From positions 182,907 through 246,906 of the forward strand of contig CAWJCB010000002.1 in NCBI GenBank assembly GCA_963841105.1: a stretch of DNA of 64,000 bases. Reading direction: 5' to 3'. The translations under genes and the position numbers were made by a program. This document shows, piece after piece, positions 26,330-35,285 of the stretch. The notes below the pieces were generated by a model that saw nothing but the letters and a program-made list of their open reading frames with translations, was not told the DNA's origin and made no database searches. Within the stretch, counting starts at the first letter, position 1, and every line of letters starts with the position of its first letter. This DNA comes from VAZQ01 sp963841105. GTDB taxonomy: Bacteria > Pseudomonadota > Alphaproteobacteria > Rhizobiales > Xanthobacteraceae.

Positions 26330-26968
26330 TCAGTGGAGACGGGGGCGTGCGACGCATCTGTCGCGCCCAAGCCATCGCAGCAAGCCCCAGCCCGCCCACA
26401 GCAAAACAAGCGCCCCGATCACCACGACGGCAAGCTCTCCGGGGCTTGCGCCTGCGAATCTGATGGCCAGCGCCAGCAGCACGCCGGGAAACACGTGCGC
26501 CGGTCCCCAGGCAAGGGCGGAGAGGATGTTGGCGGCGTAGAATTGGCGCGGCGACATTCGCAGTATGCCGGCGACCAGCGGCACAAAGGCGCGCACGACC
26601 GCTGTGAATCGCGCCAGAAACACGCTGGCGACGCCGTATTTGTTTATGAACGCCTCGCTGCGCATGATGAGTTGCGGATAGCGATTCAACGGCCACGCCA
26701 GTAGAATCTCGCGGTGGTATCGCTTTCCGACCCAGAACGATAAACCATCGCCGGCGATGGCTCCGGCCACCGCGGCCACGAGCAGAAGCCAGGGACTGAC
26801 CTCGGCACCGGTTGCAAGCGCGCTGATCGCAAGGACGAGCGTGGAGCCGGGAACGAGCGTCCCGACCACAGGCACCGCTTCCGAGAGCGCAAGGAGGAAA
26901 ACTACGGTAAATGCGAAACTCGGATGGTCGCCGACAAAACCGACCACTCCGGAGAAATAGGCTGCCAT
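26330..26968 (-). CDS. DedA family membrane protein
   Basis: A 212-residue DedA/SNARE-associated protein. The reentrant-loop motif is seen as EAVPVVGTLVPGSTLVLAISALA, followed by AVAGAIAGDGLSFWVGKRYH, the conserved FLARFTAVVRAFVPLVAGILRM helix, and ILSALAWGPAHVFPGVLLG-like segments. DedA proteins help phospholipid flipping, recycling of undecaprenyl phosphate and proton-gradient homeostasis. The gene stands alone on the minus strand between two plus-strand genes. The C-terminal tail after the last helix is short and basic. Confidence 0.92.
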   Translation of the reverse strand: MAAYFSGVVGFVGDHPSFAFTVVFLLALSEAVPVVGTLVPGSTLVLAISALATGAEVSPWLLLVAAVAGAIAGDGLSFWVGKRYHREILLAWPLNRYPQLIMRSEAFINKYGVASVFLARFTAVVRAFVPLVAGILRMSPRQFYAANILSALAWGPAHVFPGVLLALAIRFAGASPGELAVVVIGALVLLWAGWGLLRWLGRDRCVARPRLH

Positions 26969-27072
26969 CGGCCGTTGCCCAACGAGCGCTACACCATCTT
27001 TGGCAATGCCCTAAGCAGCGTGGTGTTCCGCATGCTGCGGGAACTTTGCGCCTTGAAATCAGGGAGGACAAT

Positions 27073-28098
27073 ATGCATGCAATGAAAACAGCGACGGCTG
27101 CGCTTTGTGCCGTCTGCGCCGTGACGTTGCCGGCATCTGCGGATTATCTGGTCAAGGAAGTCGGCAGTTTCCACGTCGGCGGTCGCACCGCAACCCTGAG
27201 CGGGATGCCGACCCGCGAGGTCGCCTTCACGCCCGGCTCGCCGGCGCTAAAAGTGGACCCGAACGGGGAATTCGAGGTCGAGCAGATGTACGTCCAGTTC
27301 GTCCGGCTGGCGCAGCCGAAGGCCAAAATCCCGATCCTGTTCTGGCATGGCGGCGGCCTCACCGGCGTGACCTGGGAAACAAAGCCCGACGGCAAGCCGG
27401 GCTGGCAGCAATGGTTCCTCAACGCCGGCTATGACGTCTACGTCTCAGACGCTGTCGAGCGCGGCCGCGCCTCGTGGGCGCGCTATCCGGAGATCTTCAA
27501 GAGCGAGCCGATGTTCCGCACGAAAAAGGAAGCCTGGGAGCTGTTTCGCATCGGGCCGAGCTACGAGGTGGGTGGCCAGCGTGCCACCTTCGAGGGACAG
27601 CAGTTTCCTGTCGAGGCCTTCGATCAATTCATGAAGCAGGGCGTGCCGCGCTGGGTGACCAATGATGCGCCGACGCAGGCCGCCTACGATGCGCTCGTGC
27701 AGAAAGTCTGTCCGTGCATCGTCGTTGTGCACAGCCAGGGTGGCAATTTCGGTTTCACCGCCGCGCTCAATGCGCCCGATAAGATCAAGGCGCTGGTCGC
27801 AGTCGAGCCGTCCGGCGCCCCCGATCTCGCCAAGGTGGATGTCACCAAGCTCAAGAATGTGCCGCATCTCATCGTGTGGGGAGACTTTCACGACAAGAAC
27901 GCGTTCTGGCAACGGCTGGTCATTGTTCCTAACCGCTATCGGGATGCCCTGGTTGCCGCCGGCGTGAAGGCTGATGTCTTTGCCCTCCCGGCAATGGGCA
28001 TCAAGGGCAACACGCACATGATGATGATGGACAGGAATTCCGATGAGATCGCCGGCCTGATCAGCGAGTGGCTGGGCAAGCAGGGCCTGCTGAACTGA
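27073..28098 (+). CDS. Exported alpha/beta-hydrolase (esterase-like)
   Basis: A 341-residue protein with signal peptide (TATAALCAVCAVTLPASA). The alpha/beta-hydrolase signs are FWHGGGLTGVTWETKPDGKPGWQQWFLNAGYDVYVSDAVERGRASWA, the nucleophile elbow VVVHSQGGNFGF, the acid near VVWGDFHDKN, and a His in IKGNTHMMMMDRNSDEIAGLI. This branch is common among exported esterases of soil proteobacteria that act on unknown carboxyl esters. A strong GGGAGGACAAT site precedes the ATG at 27073. No clear operon partners are present. Confidence 0.85.
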   Translation: MHAMKTATAALCAVCAVTLPASADYLVKEVGSFHVGGRTATLSGMPTREVAFTPGSPALKVDPNGEFEVEQMYVQFVRLAQPKAKIPILFWHGGGLTGVTWETKPDGKPGWQQWFLNAGYDVYVSDAVERGRASWARYPEIFKSEPMFRTKKEAWELFRIGPSYEVGGQRATFEGQQFPVEAFDQFMKQGVPRWVTNDAPTQAAYDALVQKVCPCIVVVHSQGGNFGFTAALNAPDKIKALVAVEPSGAPDLAKVDVTKLKNVPHLIVWGDFHDKNAFWQRLVIVPNRYRDALVAAGVKADVFALPAMGIKGNTHMMMMDRNSDEIAGLISEWLGKQGLLN

Positions 28099-28174
28099 GC
28101 CTGACGATCGCGACCGTTCCCGTTTCAATGGGGCGCAGCGTTGCGGCTCATCCTGAAAGGAGGGCCCACGATCG

Positions 28175-28417
28175 CTAGCCAGGTGGACCGAAGCCACCAC
28201 AGCATGACGGCGCCCCCATCTCGCCCGAACGCTCGGCCTGGATTGGTGGACAAGGCACCGAACCGTAAGAGCAGAATACGCAGCAATCGCCCGGCTTCGG
28301 CCGTAACCTGAAGCCGCAGCCGGAGCATTCATAAAAAAACCGGCAGGCATCCGTCGGCATGGTTTCCCGCTTGGCGGTGCCGCAGTGCGGGCAGGTGATG
28401 ACGGATTCCACGATCAT
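28175..28417 (-). CDS. GDCCVxC-motif zinc-ribbon-like small protein
   Basis: An 80-residue Cys-rich protein. It has CPHCGTAKRE near residue 9, CSGCGFRLRPKPG near residue 31, and the family motif GDCCVFCSYGSVPCPPIQ. NCBI groups these as GDCCVxC (seleno)proteins; here a Cys occupies the place that is selenocysteine in some members. Metal or mercury handling has been suggested only from context. The C-terminal tail after PPIQ is Gly/Cys-rich (GAPSCCGGFG). It converges with the esterase gene and is monocistronic. Confidence 0.85.
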   Translation of the reverse strand: MIVESVITCPHCGTAKRETMPTDACRFFYECSGCGFRLRPKPGDCCVFCSYGSVPCPPIQAERSGEMGAPSCCGGFGPPG

Positions 28418-28658
28418 GATATTTCCTCAGCGCATGCCCGGCGAGAAGATGACGAGCATCAGCGACATCTTTGAGTGAGTTGAGTGGATGGTATCCCTAT
28501 TTGCCCCAAAAAATCGGAGTCCCAGCGCGTCGAGCCCACGCATAACGGATCGAGGATAACGGCCGTCGGTATAATTCGCAGAAATTCTCTGAATGCCTGC
28601 TTGTGATTGCTATCGAAAAATTGTCTCTCGGCTGAACTTTCTCGTAAGTCGTTTCTCG

Positions 28659-28687
28659 TTGACTTGCGTTACGCGCTCTGTTAATAA
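28659..28687 (+). promoter_or_regulatory. Sigma-70 promoter of candidate small RNA
   Basis: TTGACT (28659-28664), a 17-base spacer, and TAATAA (28682-28687). Both boxes are close to consensus and the spacing is ideal. Transcription would begin near 28694, about 50 bases ahead of a terminator. Confidence 0.5.
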
Positions 28688-28693
28688 AATTGT

Positions 28694-28745
28694 ATTGTTC
28701 GAGAAGCACGTCATAGCCCGGCCGGAACACCGCGCCGGGTTTTTT
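28694..28745 (+). ncRNA. Candidate small RNA (about 52 nt)
   Basis: It lies between a well-spaced -35/-10 pair and a Rho-independent terminator. The 5' half (ttgttcgagaagcacgtcat) is unpaired and could be a target-pairing seed. The 3' half is the terminator hairpin with six T. It matches no RNA family that I can name. It might instead be the end of a longer transcript. Confidence 0.4.
28717..28745 (+). terminator. Rho-independent terminator
   Basis: CCCGGC (28717-28722) pairs with GCCGGG (28734-28739) around an 11-base loop and is followed by six T (28740-28745). The only plus-strand gene upstream ends 620 bases away, so it most likely serves a small RNA. Confidence 0.55.
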
Positions 28746-29015
28746 GTTTGGTTTGAGCCAGGACCGACGTGAGAAATCCCGGATCGCGCAAGCGCGATCC
28801 GATCTCTCCCCTGCGGCGAGAGGTAACAACGGAGTCCTGTCGCTGCTCCCACTTCATCGAAACGGGCTTTTAATCCGAGAAACCACGTGATCGCTGCAAG
28901 CACTTTTTGTGCATCGGCCGTAACATCGGACTATGAAGGCTCCCCGCGAACAGTTCAGAATTGCCAACATCATTTGGGGGTTCTTCTTCAGCCACTCCTG
29001 CATCTTGCTCGCCAC

Positions 29016-29570
29016 TCAACGATTGTGCTGCCGATGGTCGGTTGGCACATTGGCGCTCTGGTAGCCTCGGAATTCGTTATAGCGAGCGATCTGCTCGGGC
29101 GTGAGGATCGCCCGTTGCGCGAGGTGCGTTTCAAGGTGGATCGCGCGCAATTCGCCTTGATGCATCGCGATCGTGCCGGTCTGTTTTCGAAGGTAAGCCG
29201 GATCGATCCACCCCTTGGCAAAGGCTTGGTCGAGCTGCTGCTCTGCTTCGATGATCCTGGCGCCCACCGCAGTCGCCTTCTCACGCATCTCCACGACCAG
29301 AGCTTCAGTGTTCGTACGTTGCAGGTCTGAAAGCCCAAGCTCGCCGGCCAGTTCAAGAACGTGCAGAGGTCCTGGATAGGAGTTGAGTTCCGCTGCCTTG
29401 GCGAGTCCCATGCCGCGACCCTGCGTAAGGTCGCGCACCTCGATTTCCGAGAGCGCCTTTATCGAGCGGTGCTCCTGTCCGGCATAGGGCGGAGTTGACT
29501 GAGCCGTGGATGCGACAACCAACGCAAGGAGAGCGGACACCGATACAATAAAGGCATAAAGCATCTTCAT
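29016..29570 (-). CDS. Spy/CpxP-like periplasmic protein (heavy-metal-operon type)
   Basis: A 184-residue exported protein: signal peptide AFIVSVSALLALVVASTAQS, then a helical part with LELAGELGLSDLQRTNTEALVVEMREKATAVGARIIEAEQQLDQAF and the LTPEQIARYNEFRGY ending that is the LTxxQ-type motif of Spy/CpxP proteins. Such proteins act as periplasmic chaperones or metal sensors. The ATG at 29570 is preferred over 29609, with GGGAGGTTTTC ahead of it. It lies 168 bases downstream of the cusA-like gene on the same strand, so it probably belongs to the copper/silver efflux locus. Confidence 0.83.
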   Translation of the reverse strand: MKMLYAFIVSVSALLALVVASTAQSTPPYAGQEHRSIKALSEIEVRDLTQGRGMGLAKAAELNSYPGPLHVLELAGELGLSDLQRTNTEALVVEMREKATAVGARIIEAEQQLDQAFAKGWIDPAYLRKQTGTIAMHQGELRAIHLETHLAQRAILTPEQIARYNEFRGYQSANVPTDHRQHNR

Positions 29571-29738
29571 GAAAACCTCCCTTTCGGCAACGTTTCTAAG
29601 CTCGCCCAAATGCGCTTTCTATGATTACGTTCATGTCGAGCTTCTTGATGGGACCATGGCGCAGCGCGATCATGCCGCCGCCTCGTCAATCCACCCCTCA
29701 TATCTGTCATGTTGTTCATCGTTAGGGTGATCTCCTGA

Positions 29739-32700
29739 TCACGTTTGTTGCAGCGACGGAGCCATGCTCGGCGCACGGATAACAACGCCCTTTACGACGG
29801 CGTAGATGGCCGGAATGACAATCAGCGTGAGCAAGGTCGATGAGACCATGCCGCCGATCATCGGCACGGCAATGCGCTGCATGACCTCGGCCCCGGTGCC
29901 GTGGCTCCACATGATCGGCAGCAGGCCCGCCATGATGGCGCAGACCGTCATCATCTTCGGTCGCACGCGCTCGACCGCGCCGGCCATGATCGCGGCACGG
30001 AGATCATCGCGCGAGAACGGGCGTCCTTCGGCGCTCCGGCGCGCTTGCAACTCCGTGAGCGCACTGTCGAGATAGATCAGCATCACGACGCCGGTTTCGG
30101 CCGCAACGCCAGCTAGTGCGATGAAGCCGACAGCGACAGCGACCGAGAGATGGAAGCCGAGCCACCACATCAGCCAGAGACCCCCGACCAGCGCGAAGGG
30201 CACCGAGAGCATGACAATCAACGTCTCGGTTACTCGCCGGAAGTTGAGGTAAAGCAGCAGGAAGATGATGAGCAACGTGACCGGCACCACGACCTTGAGC
30301 CGGGCTTTGGCGCGCTCCAGATATTCGAACTGGCCGCTCCAGGTGACGTAGTAGCCGGGAGGAAACCTGACCTGCGCGGCGACTGCCTTCTGTGCATCCG
30401 CCACGTAGCCGCCGAGGTCGCGATCGCGCAGATCGACGAAGATGTAGGCGGCAAGCTGCGAATTCTCGGTGCGGATGCTGGCGGGTCCCTGCGCAAGGCT
30501 AACCTTTGCGACCTGGCCGAGAGGCACGGTGGCCCCGTCGGCCATCGGGATCAGCACTTGCGTCGCTATCGCCTGCGGGTCGCTGCGGTAGTCGCGCGGA
30601 TATCTGATGCTGACGGTGTAGCGTTCGCGCCCCTCGACCGTTGTCGTCACCGGCTCGGCGCCGAGCGCCATGGCGATCAAGTTCTGCAGGTCGCCGACCA
30701 TCAATCCGTAGCGGGCGAGCTGTGCGCGGTCAGGATCGATGTTGAGATAGTAGCCGCCGATCACCCGTTCGGCGTAGGCGCTCGTGGTCCCCGGCACCGT
30801 CCGGATGACAGCTTCGACCTGTCGCGCGAGCTTCTCCATCTCGGCGAGGTCGGTGCCGAGCACCTTGACACCGACCGGCGTGCGGATGCCGGTCGAAAGC
30901 ATGTCGATGCGCGCCTTGATCGGCATGGTCCAGGCGTTGCTCACCCCCGGAAATTGCAACGACTTGTCCATCTCGGCGATCAGCTTGTCGACGCGTCATG
31001 CCGGCACGCCATTCGCTCTCAGGCTTGAGGTTGATCACGGTCTCGAACATCTCGGTCGGAGCAGGGTCGGTCGCGGTGGACGCGCGTCCGGCCTTGCCCC
31101 AGACCGAGGCGACCTCCGGGAAGGACTTGATGATCTTGTCCTGCGTCTGCACCAGCTCGGCCGCCTTCGTCACGGACAAGCCCGGCAGCGTGGTCGGCAT
31201 GTAGAACAGCGTGCCCTCGTTGAGATTGGGCATGAACTCGGTGCCGAGCCGCATCGCCGGCCAAAGACTGACCGCCAGAATCGCGACGGCAGCCAGGATC
31301 GTGGCGGCCTTGAACCGAAGCGCCACCTGGATCACCGGCCGATAGATGAAGATCAGGAGCCGGTTCACCGGATTCTTGTGCTCGGGCATGATGCGGCCGC
31401 GCACGAACAGGATCATCAGGGCCGGGACGAGCGTCACCGACAACAAGGCGGCCGCCGCCATGGCGAACGTCTTGGTGTAGGCGAGCGGCTTGAACAGGCG
31501 GCCTTCCTGCGCTTCGAGCGCGAAGATCGGCAGGAACGACACCGTGATGATCAAAAGGCTGAAGAACAGCGCCGGTCCGACCTCGATCGCGGCCTCGATC
31601 AGCACCTCGGATCGCGGCTTGTCGGGCGGGGCGCGTTCCAGGTGCTTGTGCGCGTTCTCGATCATGACGATGGCGGCATCGACCATCGCGCCGATGGCGA
31701 TGGCGATGCCGCCGAGGCTCATGATGTTCGAGCTCAAGCCGAGCAAGTGCATGCAGATGTAGGCGATCAGCACCCCAAGCGGCAGCGTGATGATGGCGAC
31801 GAGCGCGCTGCGGACATGCAGTAGGAACACGACGCAGACGAGTGCGACGATGGCGCTCTCCTCGATCAGCGTGCGCTTGAGGGTCTCGATCGCGCGGTAG
31901 ATCAGGTCCGAGCGGTCGTAGACCGATTCGATGGTCACGCCCTGGGGCAGGCTCGGCGCAATCTCGGCGAGCCGGTCCTTGACGTTGCGGATCACGGACA
32001 GCGCGTTTTCGCCAAAGCGCTGAAGCACAATGCCGGAAACGACCTCGCCTTCCCCGTTCATCTCGGTGATGCCGCGACGCTCGTCCGGCGTGAGCTCGAT
32101 GCGCGCCACGTCCTTGAGCAGAACCGGCACGCCGCGGTCGCTCTTGACGACGATCTGCTCCAGGTCGGACAGGCTCTTGATGTAGCCGCGTCCGCGCACC
32201 GCGAACTCGGTTTCCGCCAGCTCGACCGTCCGCCCGCCCACGTCCATGTTGCTGGTGCGCAGCGCTTCGCGGATTCTCGCCAGCGGAATCCCGAGCGCCT
32301 GCAGCCGGCGCGGATCGATGACCACGCTGTACTGCTTGACGAAGCCGCCGACGCTGGCGACTTCGGCAACCCCCTCGGCCTTGGCGATGCCGTAGCGGAT
32401 GTACCAGTCCTGAATGGTGCGCAGCTCGGCGAGATTCTTCTGCGCGCCGCGCACGACGTATTGGTAGACCCAGCCGACGCCGGTCGCGTCCGGACCCAGG
32501 CTCGGGGCGACGCCCGCCGGCAGCCGCCGCGCCGCCGAGCTGAGATATTCGAGCACACGCGAGCGCGCCCAGTAGAGGTCGGTGCCGTCCTCGAAGATCA
32601 CGTAGACGAACGATACGCCGAAGAACGAGAAGCCGCGCACGACGCGGGCTTTGGGAACGCTCAACATCGCCGTGGTCAGCGGATAGGTGACCTGGTCCTC

Positions 32701-32883
32701 GACCACCTGCGGCGCCTGACCGGAATATTCGGTGTAGACGATGACCTGAACGTCGGAGAGGTCGGGAATGGCATCGAGCGGCACGCGCGACACCGCGTAG
32801 ATGCCGGCGAAGGTGACGAATATTGTCGCAAGGCCGATGAGGAAGACGTTGCGCGCGGACCATCGGATGAGGGCGGCAATCAT
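29739..32883 (-). CDS. cusA: CusA-type heavy-metal RND efflux pump (one frameshift)
   Basis: About 1047 residues in two frames. The first part (from 32883) starts MIAALIRWSARNVFLIGLATIFV and has the RND TM4 motif GAMVDAAIVMIENAHKHLE, which is the CusA rather than the CzcA form. The second part holds QFPGVSNAWTMPIKARIDMLSTGIRTPVGVKVLG and FIALAGVAAETGVVMLIYLD. The frame breaks near 30993 after WRAGMT; one extra base explains it, since DKLIAEMDK continues in the next frame. It pumps Cu(I)/Ag(I) from the periplasm through a CusBC channel. The start overlaps the cusB stop by four bases (ATGA). No cusC outer-membrane gene is in the window. Confidence 0.85.
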
Positions 32884-34266
32884 TTCGCTGCCTCCGGCTG
32901 CGTGAAGGCTTGCAGGGCCGCCTTGAGATTGCTCTCGGCATCGATCAGGAAAGTTGCCGCCGTGACGACTTCTTCTCCCTTGTTGACGCCGTCGAGAACC
33001 TCGACATAGCCGTCGCCTCGGCGGCCGAGCTTGACCGCCCGCGGCTCGAAGCGGCCTTCACCCTTGGCGACCAGCACGACCTGACGGGTGCCGCTGTCGA
33101 TGACGGCGCTGGCCGGAACGGCGATCGCGGGCTGTTCGTTTGCTCCCGCCTGGAACACGACATCGGCGTACATGTCGATTTTCAGGCGACCATCGGGATT
33201 CGGCAGCTCGATGCGCACACGCGCCGTTCTCGTCTCTGTCCGCAGCTCCGGGTAGATGAACGTCACTTCGCCTTCGACCGGCTGCGCCGCGTAAGCGCGC
33301 ACCGTGACGGTGGCGCGGGTGCCGAGCTTGACCGCGGACAGATCGCTCTCGGCCACGTCGGCGATCACCCAAAGGTGGGTGTGGTCGGCGATCCGATAGA
33401 GCTCGTCGCCCGCTTTCACCCTTTGACCGTTGATCACCCTTTTTTCGATCACGTCTCCGGTTGCGGGCGAGGGCCAAACGAGCGACATCGGGTTTTTGCC
33501 GGCGCGCACTTCGCGGATATGGCTCTCGGGGACCCCCAGATTGCGCAGCCGCTGCTCGGCGCCGCCAGCGATACGAACATCGATCTGTGCACTGACGATC
33601 TCCGGGCTGTACACGCGAAACAGCGGATCGCCGGCATGGACATGCTGACCGGTCTTGTTGACAAACAGCTCTTCGATGTATGCGTCCGATCGCATCGCGA
33701 CGATCGTCAAGCGGGATTCGTCGTGCACCACCGTGCCGACGGCGCGGACCGGCCGCACGATCACGCGCGCTTCGACCGCTTCCGTTCGCACGCCGCTGCG
33801 CTGCACCTTGTCGAGGCTCACCTTGACGGTCTTGCCGTCGTCCTGCTCCTCGCCCTCGTAGACCGCGATGTAGTCCATCCCCATCCAGTCCTTCTTCGGG
33901 ACCGGCGATGTGTCGGGCAGGCCCATGGGATTGCGGTAATAGAGAATCCGCTTGCTTCCCGGCTGGACCTGGCGTGGCGGGTTTTGCGGCTTTTGAATCG
34001 AAACCGATGTCTTCGCCGGCCAGAACAGCGCGATAAGGCCGCCCGTCCGGTGTTTGTTTGGGTTCAGGGGAATACAAGGGCTTGCCGTCAGGATCGCTGG
34101 TAATAGAGGACCGGACCGGACGGTGTGCGGCGCATTCGTCTGGGCCACACCCGCGCTTGTCATAAGCTCGGACGTCCCAGGTTCGTGATGACCGAGCCAA
34201 TATCCTCCGATCCCCGCCGCCAGGATGACGGCGAGGACCGGGAGCGCCCGCTCGGGCGCGGTTCAT
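32880..34266 (-). pseudogene. cusB: CusB-like RND periplasmic adaptor, three frameshifts
   Basis: The family protein can be traced in three stretches. It starts MNRAR at 34266; the next frame gives the membrane anchor ALPVLAVILAAGIGGYWLG and LMTSAGVAQTNAPH. The first frame then returns with ITSDPDGKPLYSPEPKQTPDGRPYRAVL, and the second gives KRILYYRNPMGLPDTSPVPKKDWMGMDY (heavy-metal-binding domain) and the full adaptor core to the stop. Breaks lie near 34248, 34115 and 33957. From 33950 to 32880 the frame is clean: barrel-sandwich hybrid HAGDPLFRVYSPEIVSAQ and beta-barrel parts. The gene overlaps both neighbours by four bases. Sequence error would restore a normal cusB; otherwise the pump lacks its adaptor. 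Confidence 0.72.
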
Positions 34267-34671
34267 GGCAGCGCCTTGAGAACCAGCTTGGCTTCGACCG
34301 TGCCTTCCTCTCCCTGCACCTTCGCGCCGAGAGAAAGCCGCCAGCGGCCTTGCATCATCAGGTCTGTCTTGAAGCGGTAGACGCCCGGTTCCGTCGAAGG
34401 CAGTTGCTCGAGCGGCGCCGTCATCTCCTGCATTGCGTCCGGAGCCATGTCGATCCGCTTGGCAAAGATCACCGCGTCGGGCACGGGCTTGCCGGTCTTC
34501 TTGTTGATCAGGCGCACGGCCACGATGGCGCCGTCGCCCTTTTTCATCTCACTCTGGACCAGTTGGAATTCGTAGTCCTTTGCATCAGCCAGTGCGGCGG
34601 CGCGCAGAGACACCCCACAGCAGGCCAAACAGCACCGCGACAGCGGCGCCGTTCTTGCTCCACGTTCTCAT
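34263..34671 (-). CDS. FixH-like periplasmic protein of the efflux operon (5' frameshift)
   Basis: About 136 residues. The intact part from residue about 25 reads DAKDYEFQLVQSEMKKGDGAIVAVRLINKKTGKPVPDAVIFAKRIDMAPDAMQEM... EPGVYRFKTDLMMQGRWRLSLGAKVQGEEGTVEAKL, a FixH/YtkA-like beta-sandwich domain. The expected start MRTWSKNGAAVAVLFGLLWGVS (signal anchor) lies in another frame from the ATG at 34671, preceded by GGGAGAATTGATA. A loss of two bases near 34612 breaks the frame. Its end overlaps the cusB start by four bases. It probably helps metal delivery to CusB; this is inference from position. Confidence 0.7.
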
Positions 34672-34804
34672 TATCAATTCTCCCAGGTTCGAATGTTTGC
34701 GCTCGTGCGAGCGGCTCGCAGCCGTGGCCAAGCCACGCGCACGCAATCGACCCGCCGCGCTCAAGCGGCGATCTCCGGCACTCCATAGGTGCCGGTGCTC
34801 GAAC

Positions 34805-35198
34805 CTAGATTTTGGGAGGTCTTGGAGGCGGACGTTGGCTCAGGCCGGCCACGTCCATGTCATTGCCGGGCAAAATGACGCTTGCCAGCCCAAGCGGGAT
34901 GACGAAGACCCACTCTTGCCGGCGTTGCAGATGAGCTGCATTCGCGCAGATCGCCATGAAAGGGCAATCCTTGCCACAGTCAGGCAATGGCGCTTTCGTT
35001 GGGCAACAAGGCATGTCTGTCCGGCATCGCCATCGCCGCCTCATCGACCGTGGCCGGCTCGGAAGCGGCAGTTGCTGCCATGCGCGGGCATGGCCATTGA
35101 TGGCCGTGCAATCGGGCCAACAACGAGCCCGACAATTGCCAGGATCGAGAGCAGACGGCCTATGGCAGACAGAGCTTTCTGCCGCCCTAATATAGCAT
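34805..35198 (-). pseudogene. Cys-rich membrane/exported protein of the metal operon, frameshifted
   Basis: Pieces of one protein lie in different frames: a hydrophobic start KALSAIGRLLSILAIVGLVVGPIARPSMAMP, then AATAASEPATVDEAAMAMPD, then DMPCCPTKAPLPDCGKDCPFMAICA, and an ending VFVIPLGLASVILPGNDMDVAGLSQRPPPRPPKI. The breaks are near 35083 and 35016, and the start is uncertain. Four closely spaced Cys (CC, DCGKDC) suggest metal binding. This type is common upstream of cus/czc-like genes in Rhizobiales. Its function is unknown. Confidence 0.55.
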
Positions 35199-35285
35199 GA
35201 AAACCTGCTTGGCGGAATGGGCTTTGGCTCCACTGCCACTCACTGAAAAAATGCAGCCCGGTGGACGCTGGCAGCCCGGCGACGG

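Larger units (their letters stand above)
28418..29015. other. 598-base AT-richer gap with a candidate small RNA and palindromes
   Basis: No protein gene is supported here. The gap holds a consensus-like promoter (28659-28687), a terminator (28717-28745), and a short palindrome ggatcgcgc-aa-gcgcgatcc at 28781-28800. Open frames read through palindromic repeat and are probably not coding. Confidence 0.5.

Noticed and set aside
28497..28829. A 110-codon minus frame in the gap after the GDCCVxC gene
   Set aside because: It reads through palindromic repeats and the candidate sRNA; such frames arise again and again from repeats and carry no domain.
29739..32883. CzcA-type (cobalt/zinc/cadmium) pump
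   Set aside because: The TM4 motif reads GAMVDAAIVMIENAHK, the CusA form, rather than DFGxxVDGAVV of CzcA.
31019..32941. A 640-codon minus frame overlapping the cusA-like gene
   Set aside because: Arg/His-rich shadow frame of cusA; the RND motifs are all in the other frame.
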